Under the pieces are notes generated by a model. That model saw nothing but the letters and a program-made list of their open reading frames with translations. It did not search any database and was not told where the DNA came from. Positions 53,419 through 62,004 of a stretch of DNA of 64,000 nt are shown in pieces. The stretch is from an uncultured Lachnospiraceae bacterium (GTDB lineage: Bacteria > Bacillota > Clostridia > Lachnospirales > Lachnospiraceae), in the NCBI GenBank assembly GCA_934899185.1, contig CAKXYI010000001.1:310001-374000 (forward strand). Direction: 5' to 3'. Every line of letters starts with the position of its first letter. Position 1 is the stretch's first letter. A program made the translations under genes and the position numbers.

Positions 53419-55449
53419 TTAATCATCTACCATCACTCCTTTACATTCTGGCATCTGCTTATCGTCTGATTGAATAAAAGAAAAATCGACACCATATTCC
53501 TCATATATCTGCTGCCGCAATTTTTGCTCCGTTACACTATCAATCCTTTTTATAAGAGCGAAAACATCCAATTTTTTCTCCCATAAAACTCCCTCTATGA
53601 CACTCCACAAAATAGGTATTCCCCCTACACACGCAGTTATCAATTTTTGCCACTTTTCAGCCAACTCCATACTATGCCATATAAGAATTCCATACCCCAT
53701 TACAATTATACTTATTGTAATCACACGTTTTTTTTGCATTCTCGTGCGGATTTTATTATCAGCCCGTTGCTTCTGTTGTGAATACTTTTCACATTGCCAC
53801 TTTTCTCTTTCCTGAATCTCTTTTTCTAGTGCCCTCTCTCTATACTTTCCTTTTTGCATCTCGTCAACACTATTTTGTAGCATTCGCTTAAATCCCTCTA
53901 TTTGTTGATCTTGTGTCATAACTCTAGAAGATAATTTTTCTTTTTCTAGTTTATAAATATTTATTTCTTGTTCTGAAATAAATCCTGTTATTTCATCAAT
54001 ATGATCGCTTGTAATTTCCTCTGGCTTCTTAGCCGCTTCTCGCAATGCTATGATATTTCCAACTAATTCCTCTCTTCCAATCTTTTCTTCTTCAAAGTCA
54101 TGTTTTACGCGTTCAAAATTATCCGCAACCTTCGCCGATAGAATATTAGACAGCACGATTTGAGACTTAGCCAAAACATCAAATGTCATCGGGAAGTCTT
54201 CTGCTCCAAATCCCTTGTTCAAGTCATACCATAGCCGATTCGTCAAAATATACATATTGGTAGCCAATGGCACTTGATGATCTTCCGCTAATTCATTCGC
54301 CATTTTCAATATTTTGCTCGTCTCCGTTAGTAGAATATATTTCGCATTTTTCAATTCTCCACTAACTTCTCCTTTTCGCAAAATACTAATATAATTCAAA
54401 TGTGTAACATAGCGTATCTTTTCGTCTTCAATTTCATACGCGCGTTGTAATTCTTCACTCTGAATATTGTATACATGATTTCTATCCTCATAATACGAGC
54501 GCGATTCATTCTCCTGACAAATCTGTTTATTCTTTAATAGTTGATATAGTCTTGCCTTCTTCTCAATAACGTCTGCAACATCCTTGCAGCCTTCAAGAAT
54601 ATTTTGCATTGCATAATTATTCAACGCGCAGATATCTCTCCCCCTAATGATGTCTTCAGCTTTTTGGAAAAATTTTTCTATATCATCCTGCGTCTCCGGA
54701 AAATATCGCAAGACAATTGTTTTTTTCCTTTTTTTATTCATCTCTTGAACCAGTTTCAGTAAGTCCTCTGCAATATCCTGAAACACTTCTCCATTATACC
54801 CAGCAATGTGAAATAGTATTTCTGTTTCTAAATATATCTTTAGTGTGTTATTCCACTGATTCTTTTCCGCAATATCCCCCGAATAGTTGAGACCAGCGTA
54901 CAAAACCGCCCCTTCTCTAATAATTTGTAACGTTTCCGTCATTTCATTATTGCTTGCGCTTTCCACAACAAAAGTACCTATCAACTGAGAATATTTATGA
55001 CCCTGACCTTGCTCAACCAAAAATGCAGAAAAATCACGCGTCAGCACCTTTTTATCATTTTCATTTAATTCATAATTATTTTCTTCCGCATAACGGAAAA
55101 GTTTCTGCATTAACTTATCACTCATAACACAAGCATCATCAAACTTTGTCTCAAAGTCTTTATCTGCCCCCATTAAACTTCTGTCGACATAATAATTCTG
55201 ATCCTTTCTCTCTACGTAGTTCAATCTTTTTAACGATGTTTGTATTATATACATTGGAATTTTAAATCCATACTGGGACTCCATTCGTTCCGCCATATCT
55301 GTTGCGCCAAACCTATACATACCCTGTGACAAAATCAAACTCTCTTCAAATTTCGAAATGACATAATAGACATCTTTTTTTCCATCATTATATAATTGTC
55401 TATACGTTACATATGAAGCCAGTCCTTTAATTACATCTCCGCTACTCAT
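53419..55449 (-). CDS. Large protein with possible PIN-like core and C-terminal membrane anchor
   Basis: A 676-residue protein I do not recognise. The N-terminal part (about 1-100) looks like a winged-helix region (SKFEESLILSQG..., IYIIQTSLKRLNYVERKDQ). A central segment, LKIYLETEILFHIAGYNGE, has the look of a PIN nuclease first strand with the catalytic Asp replaced by Glu. A long coiled coil (about 480-580) leads to two hydrophobic segments (VITISIIVMGYGILIWHSM; LITACVGGIPILWSVIEGVLW). GGAGGG precedes ATG 55449. It could be a membrane-tethered effector, but this rests on a single motif. Confidence 0.5.
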   Translation of the reverse strand: MSSGDVIKGLASYVTYRQLYNDGKKDVYYVISKFEESLILSQGMYRFGATDMAERMESQYGFKIPMYIIQTSLKRLNYVERKDQNYYVDRSLMGADKDFETKFDDACVMSDKLMQKLFRYAEENNYELNENDKKVLTRDFSAFLVEQGQGHKYSQLIGTFVVESASNNEMTETLQIIREGAVLYAGLNYSGDIAEKNQWNNTLKIYLETEILFHIAGYNGEVFQDIAEDLLKLVQEMNKKRKKTIVLRYFPETQDDIEKFFQKAEDIIRGRDICALNNYAMQNILEGCKDVADVIEKKARLYQLLKNKQICQENESRSYYEDRNHVYNIQSEELQRAYEIEDEKIRYVTHLNYISILRKGEVSGELKNAKYILLTETSKILKMANELAEDHQVPLATNMYILTNRLWYDLNKGFGAEDFPMTFDVLAKSQIVLSNILSAKVADNFERVKHDFEEEKIGREELVGNIIALREAAKKPEEITSDHIDEITGFISEQEINIYKLEKEKLSSRVMTQDQQIEGFKRMLQNSVDEMQKGKYRERALEKEIQEREKWQCEKYSQQKQRADNKIRTRMQKKRVITISIIVMGYGILIWHSMELAEKWQKLITACVGGIPILWSVIEGVLWEKKLDVFALIKRIDSVTEQKLRQQIYEEYGVDFSFIQSDDKQMPECKGVMVDD

Positions 55450-55659
55450 GAGTATTTTGCCCTCCAAAATACGTTTTTCTCCATTATACTCCCCTATTCT
55501 CCATATTAATGTTTGTCAAAATATTGCTTTTTGTTGCTTTTCGTGCAGTTTTCTTACCCTTTCACGCAAATCCAACATCTGTGTGTTGCCTCACAAACTC
55601 AAGCAAAGTACAATCACCATATAAAGCCGTAAAACTACCATATGAGAGGGAATTAAAAT

Positions 55660-56430
55660 ATGAATATTTTAATTATAGAAGATGATGAACAGGCATGCTT
55701 AGAATTGCAGACCTGCATTGAGAAAACAGAATATTTAAAGGTGTGCGCTTGTACCAATAATGCTACTGCCGCACTGCATTTAACTCAGGAATTTCTTCCC
55801 GAAGTTGTGATTTTGGATTTGGAATTAAACTTAAACGGTGCTGGCGGAAATGGTCTGGAATATCTTGCTGCACTACAAAAGATCCAGTTTAGACACCGCC
55901 CCTGCATTGTTGTAACAACAAATAATACCAGCCAAATCATATTATCTACAGCCCGCAAATACGGAGCAGATATTATTCTGACCAAATATCAAGAAGGCTA
56001 CTCAGCAGAATATGTCATAAAAACAATTTGTCTGATGCAGGATACTATCGAAAGTATTCCCGCATCAAACACCATTGCTTTGTCCGAATCCCCTGCTGAC
56101 ATAGAACACAATATGCGAGTATATCTCCAAACACAGTTTGATCATCTTGGTATGAAGCCAAAATATCACGGTTATAATTACTTAATTGACGCAATCATCA
56201 TGCTTCATAAAGATCCATCTGCGCGTGTTCAGCAAAGACTCGCACAGCGCTATGGTACAACCGATAACGCTGCCGAACGTGCTATGCAAAATGCCATAAA
56301 AAGCACTTGGCGCTCTGCCGATCCTCAAGATCTGCAACATTATTACACCGCGCACATTGATGCCGAACGAGGTTGTCCCACACTCATGGAATTTATTCAC
56401 TATTATCTGAATCAAATTCAAGATGTATAG
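55660..56430 (+). CDS. Third Spo0A-C-type response regulator (divergent)
   Basis: A 256-residue regulator. The receiver has ILIIEDDEQ, Asp53 in VVILDLEL and a lysine in ILTKYQ. The C-terminal domain keeps the Spo0A output fold: LGMKPKYHGYNYLIDAIIML, RLAQRYGTTDNAAERAMQNAIKSTWRS, then RGCPTLMEFIHYYL in place of KPTNSEFI. The recognition helix (AERAMQNAIK) differs strongly from Spo0A (VERAIRHAIE), so a different DNA target is likely. GAGAGGG precedes the start. It lies next to an antisense peptide ORF and a GHKL kinase, its probable partner. Confidence 0.85.
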   Translation: MNILIIEDDEQACLELQTCIEKTEYLKVCACTNNATAALHLTQEFLPEVVILDLELNLNGAGGNGLEYLAALQKIQFRHRPCIVVTTNNTSQIILSTARKYGADIILTKYQEGYSAEYVIKTICLMQDTIESIPASNTIALSESPADIEHNMRVYLQTQFDHLGMKPKYHGYNYLIDAIIMLHKDPSARVQQRLAQRYGTTDNAAERAMQNAIKSTWRSADPQDLQHYYTAHIDAERGCPTLMEFIHYYLNQIQDV

Positions 56431-56450
56431 CAGAGCATCCGCTATTGTTT

Positions 56451-56498
56451 TTACAATCTTCCAAACTGTGCCATGATTTTAGCAATCCATTCCCACAT
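56451..56498 (-). CDS. 15-residue peptide ORF between regulator and GHKL kinase
   Basis: ATG 56498 to TAA 56451 encodes MWEWIAKIMAQFGRL. GGGAGG lies eight bases upstream. The peptide is amphipathic, with two Trp, and lacks cysteine and an export signal. It is transcribed opposite to both neighbours, and its end lies 20 bases from the convergent regulator stop. The same kind of ORF precedes the other GHKL kinase at 38.6 kb. It is a candidate signal peptide for the adjacent kinase; only the ribosome site and context support it. Confidence 0.55.
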   Translation of the reverse strand: MWEWIAKIMAQFGRL

Positions 56499-56501
56499 GT
56501 T

Positions 56502-56524
56502 CTCCACCTCCCTTTATGGTGGAG
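56502..56524 (-). promoter_or_regulatory. Hairpin over the ribosome site of the 15-residue ORF
   Basis: CTCCACC (56502-56508) and GGTGGAG (56518-56524) form a perfect seven-bp stem. Part of the GGGAGG Shine-Dalgarno lies in the stem and the rest in the nine-base loop, so folding should reduce peptide translation. Confidence 0.55.
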
Positions 56525-56611
56525 AATAGCGTTTACGCCTAAAATATCCTATTAGGTTTTGAGATTGTTTTTTGTTACTTTTTGACCCTTAACTAACATT
56601 GAGGAATTATT

Positions 56612-58045
56612 ATGCTTATCTTTTTAAAATATCTCAGCCTATATCTCTGTAGCCTTTACGCTACGGATAAAATCTGTCATATCAAATCCGATTTTAAAAT
56701 AATACTCTTACAATCTGCCAGCCTTTCTCTTCTGGTATGGTTGATTGCAGTCATTTTCCCGAACCAATTTGCATTTCTGCCTTTTATTCTCTATCTGGGC
56801 TATATCTATATTATGGTAAAGAATATACGCCTTTCCATTGTCAGCGGATTTATTTCCTATGGCATCTCGCTTGCCCTAATGACGCTCATCGGTTTTATAA
56901 TAAGTAGTATCTTTTCTCTTTTCAGAGCATCATACACACACGCACCTTTCACTCTAATCACCATTATTATCTGCTTACTCACACCACCCATAGAGTATAA
57001 AGTACTATCCATCCGACGTTTCAAAAGCGGAATGCCTTTTCTAAAACACGAACTTACGCTAAATATTGGTACCGTTCTTTCCCTTATCATCTTTTGTATA
57101 GATCTTTATGTTCATTCCATTCCGGAAAATGCTTTTCTTATTGCTTCGACATGTCAACTATTAGGCTGCCTCCTCATCCTTCCGCTGACCCTATGGTGGC
57201 GCATACGTTTAAAAAGATCCTATCAGAAGTACCTATATGACACGGAGCGAAATAACTTATTATCTCAGATTGAACAACTGCAAAATGATAACAAACAAAT
57301 GGCTCAGATAATTCATAAAGATAACAAATTATTAACGGCAATGACCAGTGTTGCATTGGATCTTAGTCAAACAGCCACCACGTATACACCATCCGCACTG
57401 GCTAGCCATGCCAGTGATTTACATGATGAACTACTTTCTCTGAGTTTCCATAGGCAATCGTCCCTGCAAGAACTTTCCGGTTCCATTACAGGCGACTTCT
57501 GTTCAGACCACATGATGATCAATGCCGTCTTATCATATTTGCAGAAAAAAGCCAGTGAGCAACAAGCTACACTGACTTTTACTATGGATACTGACTTTTT
57601 TAATCATATAACAGCACATCTGGATGATGAACAAATCGCACACCTTCTTGCTGATTTGGGACAAAATGCACTTATTGCAACACTTCCTTGTGAATCTCGC
57701 TGTATTCACATTGCATTATCCGTGACGAAATCCATCCCCAGCATTTGTATCTCGGATAGTGGTACACCTTTTCCTACAGTAGTTTTAGAACATTTGGGTT
57801 TAGAAAAATGCTCTCAACATCTGGACGAGGGCGGATCCGGCATCGGACTAATGGATCTTTGGAAACTAAAATCTTCATCGAAGGCTACATTGTTAATCAA
57901 GGAGGATTCATCGCCAGACACATTATATACAAAATACATCTATCTCATCTTCGATAATCAAGGTCGCTACATTATCGAGTCTGATCGTATCACTGAGTTG
58001 CACGAACACCTATCCCGAACTGATGTCACTCTTATAAACGAGTAA
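56612..58045 (+). CDS. GHKL-type sensor histidine kinase
   Basis: A 477-residue kinase with six or seven transmembrane helices (to about residue 200), a coiled linker (TERNNLLSQIEQLQNDNKQ), His235 in AQIIHKDNKLL, an N-box-like LLADLGQNALIATL and a G-box GGSGIGLMDLWKL. The DHp motif is IHKDNK, not HDFKNH, so it differs from the AgrC-like kinase at 37-38 kb. GAGGAATT precedes ATG 56612. The regulator just upstream on the same strand and the antisense peptide ORF between them make a probable signalling unit. Confidence 0.85.
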   Translation: MLIFLKYLSLYLCSLYATDKICHIKSDFKIILLQSASLSLLVWLIAVIFPNQFAFLPFILYLGYIYIMVKNIRLSIVSGFISYGISLALMTLIGFIISSIFSLFRASYTHAPFTLITIIICLLTPPIEYKVLSIRRFKSGMPFLKHELTLNIGTVLSLIIFCIDLYVHSIPENAFLIASTCQLLGCLLILPLTLWWRIRLKRSYQKYLYDTERNNLLSQIEQLQNDNKQMAQIIHKDNKLLTAMTSVALDLSQTATTYTPSALASHASDLHDELLSLSFHRQSSLQELSGSITGDFCSDHMMINAVLSYLQKKASEQQATLTFTMDTDFFNHITAHLDDEQIAHLLADLGQNALIATLPCESRCIHIALSVTKSIPSICISDSGTPFPTVVLEHLGLEKCSQHLDEGGSGIGLMDLWKLKSSSKATLLIKEDSSPDTLYTKYIYLIFDNQGRYIIESDRITELHEHLSRTDVTLINE

Positions 58046-58111
58046 AATACTTAAAGCAAAAACCCCACTAAACTTTGGAGACCCTTAAATTTATGTTTCG
58101 TTGCACAACAG

Positions 58112-58139
58112 ATCAGGCAGGTCGAAAGACCTGCCTGAT
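58112..58139. terminator. Perfect 12-bp hairpin with GAAA tetraloop
   Basis: ATCAGGCAGGTC-GAAA-GACCTGCCTGAT lies 66 bases after the kinase stop and between convergent genes. Neither side has a strong T-run, so it may act as a bidirectional terminator or a stable 3' structure. Confidence 0.6.
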
Positions 58140-58163
58140 AACATCTCTTCTGTTCAATTTTAA

Positions 58164-58358
58164 CTACTCAATATTGTTGTTTGTTACATTTAAAAACGCA
58201 TCTCTGATAGTAATTTTATTTTCCAACAAATCAATTAAATTATCATACGTTGTTCTTGTTCCAATCCATTTAATCTTTTCAGAATTTACATAATAACAAA
58301 TAAACAAATATATATCTTTATCATTTTTGCATGTAAATAACACTGGATACTTGCCCAT
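58164..58358 (-). pseudogene. DUF6575-like fragment (64 aa)
   Basis: The product starts MGKYPVLFTCKNDKDIYLFI, then KWIGTRTTYDNLIDLLENKITIRDAF, resembling the N-terminal part of DUF6575 proteins that usually run past 100 residues. No Shine-Dalgarno precedes its ATG, which lies seven bases after the protease stop. It could be read by reinitiation after the protease, but a truncated remnant is more likely. Confidence 0.45.
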
Positions 58359-58365
58359 TTAGGAA

Positions 58366-60534
58366 TCACAAAATTCTAGAATCTGACTTCAAAGTGCTGA
58401 TAATCCATTGTATCACTCCGCGTTTTTCTCCACATTGTGGTGACTTCGCACTCGTATGCTGATCACCAGCTTGATTCACACTTCCCATGGTTCCATCTGC
58501 TTCTGTGCCATCTGATGAACCGGTAACCTGGTCTGTTATCACATCCGACGGATTGTCCTTCACTGATGGTTTCTGTACTGGTTTACCACTTTCCTCTGAA
58601 GATGCATCCGTTATTACAGAAAAACCCGCACTAGCTTTTCCTCCTATTGAAACAACAGATATATGATGCACTCCCTCTGAGAGGCTCATAATAAACGTTG
58701 GTGATAAGGTAACAATCGTACTTCCAGATCGTACTGTATAATCTCTTTCCTGCGTCAATACCACATCATCCACTTCCACTCTTAAAAAAATCTCCAGTGG
58801 TGCACTGGAACGAAATTCTGCAACCGCTTCTTTCTCTGCATTCCTTATAACCACTGATTGTTCACCCTCAAGCATAACGGGCGGCATTGTTGTCTCTGGT
58901 TTTATTTCCGGCTTTTCCCCAGGTGTCGGTTCTACAGGTTGTGGTGTGACAGGTAATTTATCAATCACCTGTCCTACTTCTAACAATGTATCACAGTCCT
59001 TACAATACAAGTCCCCGGTAAATCCATACTCCTGTTGTGTCGCTTCTTTGATGCCACGTCGCTCTGTATGCAAATGACGTGTCGAATCAAACTCGCCATA
59101 TTCCTTACCACAGACTTCACACACTGCTTTTGCTCTGCAGGATGCTACTCCACCAGAGTGCTTATGCTGGGCGAAATCTCCTTCTATATGAAAGGTGAGC
59201 GTATTGTTATCCATGGCTGTAACGCATACACTTATTCCATCTACAATCTCAAGTGTCTGGTTCAATCCAACCGCTGCATCTGCTTTTGTAGCTTCCTTTC
59301 CGCCTAACACCTCAAAAGCCCAGTCCCCCGGTTTACCATTCATGTTGCTCGGAAATCTTATGTCCGAATTTGCAAGATAGCATACCAAACCAGAGTTTAT
59401 ATTTATTCCGTTTACATTTTGTCCTTTGGAATCTGTTATTTTCTTACTCTGTGTATCATATTTACTTCCGTCTGCAGAGAAATTCCGATATTCCAAATAC
59501 AACGTCTTATTCTGATTTGGCAGGTTTACCTTATATCCAACGCAATCTTGCATGCTACTTGTTCCATTTGCGCTTAACGTATAATCCCCGGTGTACGTAA
59601 TTTCTTGAAGTGTATGATGATCTGTCCAGCCTAATGCTTCCTTTTCCTTTATGGAAATCCCCTGTGGAACCGGTGAAATGGCATTTGACATAGTAGACAT
59701 ATAATAAACCGGTGATACATTTGACGCATTATACAAATCTAGCAAGCCAAAGATATGCCCCATTTCATGGATTGGTGCTTTCAGGGATACTACTGGTTTC
59801 TTGTCCTGCGCGTGATATATATAATCATATGTATTCGTCAGTTGCACATAATATCTACTTTTTAACTGTTTTCCATTTTCCAGTGGAATCTCAACGTAAT
59901 CTCCATAATCTTTGTAGTTCCACAATGGATCCGACCATGCCACAGAAATATTCTGCGTTGTATTCTTATAAATAACCGTAACCGCATCAATTATGCCATC
60001 ACCATTTTTATCCAGATCGTTATACTCATATCTTTTTGAGCCATCATAATTCGTAATGGAATTCCCTGCTTTTATGGCATCATTTACAGCATTTGACCAA
60101 TCTATACGTAATTCATACATACGCGCAGCCTTTTCCTTTGCTGTTTTATAGCCATTCGGATTGTCCGCGCTATAGGAAGCATAATATCCTCGCTCATGTG
60201 GCAGCTGCACAGAACCATTTCCCTTATATAGATACACGCTATTCATCCGCAATTTATCCGCAGATGCATTGCGATAAAAATCACCTACAGAGTATGTGGC
60301 TGTGTTATAGGAATTGTCTATGATTTGTCTTACTGGAACACCTTCGTATTTATCATTTACAAATTCACTTTCATCTGCAAATCGGGCAAATACAATTAAA
60401 TTTGTAAAATTGGAATCTGTGGCATTGTCTTGATTTGCAACCACATTTCCACTCTCTGCCAATGTACATAAACTAGCATTTATAAACATGCTCACAGATA
60501 GTATCAAGGTAAATATAATATGGTTTTTCTTCAT
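58366..60534 (-). CDS. Secreted M6-type zinc metalloprotease
   Basis: A 722-residue exported protein. A signal peptide (KKNHIIFTLILSVSMFINASLCTLA) is followed by a metalloprotease domain with HEMGHIFGLLDLY (zinc site, residues 256-260), and a Ca-binding-like loop DLDKNGDGIID (about 173-183). A cysteine-rich region (ASCRAKAVCEVCGKEYG; LYCKDCDTL), a Pro/Glu-rich linker, a beta-sandwich and a Ser/Thr/Asp tail follow. The fold resembles immune-inhibitor-A-like proteases. ATG 60534 has AAAGGAG; the longer frame to 60624 is not needed. There is no LPXTG. Confidence 0.85.
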   Translation of the reverse strand: MKKNHIIFTLILSVSMFINASLCTLAESGNVVANQDNATDSNFTNLIVFARFADESEFVNDKYEGVPVRQIIDNSYNTATYSVGDFYRNASADKLRMNSVYLYKGNGSVQLPHERGYYASYSADNPNGYKTAKEKAARMYELRIDWSNAVNDAIKAGNSITNYDGSKRYEYNDLDKNGDGIIDAVTVIYKNTTQNISVAWSDPLWNYKDYGDYVEIPLENGKQLKSRYYVQLTNTYDYIYHAQDKKPVVSLKAPIHEMGHIFGLLDLYNASNVSPVYYMSTMSNAISPVPQGISIKEKEALGWTDHHTLQEITYTGDYTLSANGTSSMQDCVGYKVNLPNQNKTLYLEYRNFSADGSKYDTQSKKITDSKGQNVNGININSGLVCYLANSDIRFPSNMNGKPGDWAFEVLGGKEATKADAAVGLNQTLEIVDGISVCVTAMDNNTLTFHIEGDFAQHKHSGGVASCRAKAVCEVCGKEYGEFDSTRHLHTERRGIKEATQQEYGFTGDLYCKDCDTLLEVGQVIDKLPVTPQPVEPTPGEKPEIKPETTMPPVMLEGEQSVVIRNAEKEAVAEFRSSAPLEIFLRVEVDDVVLTQERDYTVRSGSTIVTLSPTFIMSLSEGVHHISVVSIGGKASAGFSVITDASSEESGKPVQKPSVKDNPSDVITDQVTGSSDGTEADGTMGSVNQAGDQHTSAKSPQCGEKRGVIQWIISTLKSDSRIL

Positions 60535-60560
60535 GGTCACTCCTTTGTAATGTAGTATTA

Positions 60561-60968
60561 TTGTATATTTGTCGTAATTTTTTATCTCATCACCAAAAGG
60601 ATATGCAACTGCCAACTCTTGCATCCTTTTTTAACGACTATATTGCTTCACATCCCGATTTAACTGTACCAGAGATCATCCGTCGTTCTAACCTCAGCGG
60701 TAACTATGCTCATCAGATCTTTAATGGACATCGCGAACACCCTTCAAAATATAAATTACTCGCACTGTGTATAGGTGCCGGTATGGACATCATAGAAACA
60801 CGACGTGCTTTGCAATATGCCGGGTGTCCAGCCCTATACGATAAGGACAAAGTGGATGCCAGCATTATCATCTGCATCAATCATGGATGTAACAACACGG
60901 CTGATGTGCAGGCTTTTTTTGATGGAGAATGGGGTAGAGGATCCGTTTTGATGCTTATGCCCCCATGA
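60561..60968 (+). pseudogene. Truncated, frameshifted copy of the HTH gene
   Basis: From CGTAATTTTTTATCTCATCA (60573 on) the sequence repeats 51824-52205 with about 93 percent identity by eye, mostly synonymous changes. The first 23 codons of the intact gene are missing, and no ATG or Shine-Dalgarno replaces them (the frame opens at TTG 60561). Near the end GTTTTTTTG of the intact copy becomes GCTTTTTTTG, an extra base that shifts the last codons. It therefore looks like a degraded duplicate. Its 5' junction abuts the protease leader. Confidence 0.8.
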
Positions 60969-61842
60969 GCCGTAATAAATCCTCCAATGAAAACCCTAAC
61001 GAAAAAAATAGTGATACAAATGCCACACTTAATGTCACCAAATTATAGATGTATGCATACCCGCCCTTTAATATCTGACCTCTAATTTCCATAATCATTA
61101 ATATCAATACATATGACACTACCCCTATTAAAATCCACTTCCACTCGTCCGGCACAGCAAACATAGCATATATAACAATTCCTAATTGAAAAACAACATT
61201 TAGCAAAAGCAACCAGGTCATTATACACCAAAACTCTTTTTTCACTTTCTCCTTAATCTGTACTTTCTCCTTAATCTGTACTTTTCCTTTAATTTCTATT
61301 ACACATTCATTTATTTTATCTTTGGCTTCTTGCAAGTACGTCTTTACTTGATTTATCCAGGAAGAACCAACTAACTTGCGCACTAAAATTCCTTCTTTAA
61401 GAACTGACATGCCGCTCGTTTTTTTCATATCATCTTTAAAAATATCTATTATCAGCTTCATTGCTACATTGAACGCTAGCAAAAGATTCCCCAGAATCAC
61501 ATAAAGAGCAACGGCAAATTCCATGATATTGTTATATATACTAAGGTTTATGTATGCTTGTGCTCCCACAAAGCCACACGCCACTGCCCCGAAGGCTAGA
61601 AATAATTGTAATCCCGCTTTCAAAAACATATTCCATAAGGATTGGTTCATTTCATTTTCTTGCTCATTTTCTTTTTCTACCATTTCATATATTGGTTGTA
61701 TTTTATCTCGAACATTCCCCAGTTCTCTTTCAATTGCTTTCACCGAGTTATCAGTATTTTGCTCGTTTTTATCTATATCTGATATTTTCCGCTCAAGTTT
61801 GTCTAACCTCTTTTGTGTTCTGCTAAAAAAATCTATTATCAT
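60955..61842 (-). CDS. Coiled-coil membrane protein
   Basis: A 295-residue protein of unknown function. An N-terminal coiled coil (about 1-60: RTQKRLDKLERKISDIDKNEQ) precedes two helices (LFLAFGAVACGFVGAQAYI; AVALYVILGNLLLAFNVAMKL), a cytoplasmic segment with a VQIKEK repeat, and three more helices at the C terminus. GGGGAG precedes ATG 61842. Its 3' end overlaps the broken HTH copy by 14 bases. Like the 356-residue protein after the intact HTH gene, it lies convergent to that copy. Confidence 0.65.
   Translation of the reverse strand: MIIDFFSRTQKRLDKLERKISDIDKNEQNTDNSVKAIERELGNVRDKIQPIYEMVEKENEQENEMNQSLWNMFLKAGLQLFLAFGAVACGFVGAQAYINLSIYNNIMEFAVALYVILGNLLLAFNVAMKLIIDIFKDDMKKTSGMSVLKEGILVRKLVGSSWINQVKTYLQEAKDKINECVIEIKGKVQIKEKVQIKEKVKKEFWCIMTWLLLLNVVFQLGIVIYAMFAVPDEWKWILIGVVSYVLILMIMEIRGQILKGGYAYIYNLVTLSVAFVSLFFSLGFSLEDLLRLMGA
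61244..61297 (-). repeat. 18-bp tandem repeat encoding a VQIKEK linker
   Basis: ACTTTCTCCTTAATCTGT occurs twice in tandem (61244-61279), followed by a degenerate third unit (ACTTTTCCTTTAATTTCT). On the minus strand each unit encodes a six-residue IKEKVQ-type repeat, so copy number changes keep frame. Confidence 0.85.
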
Positions 61843-62004
61843 CTAATCTTCTCCCCTTTGTTCAGAATTGCATCCAATTGATACCTAAGTCATTCTTCTT
61901 CAATGCAATGTCTTTATGAATCCAGAAATTTTGCTTCTAAAATAAATGTTTGAATAACAAATGCTATCTCTTTTGCCATTTCAATATTTTTGTAAAATAT
62001 TTAT

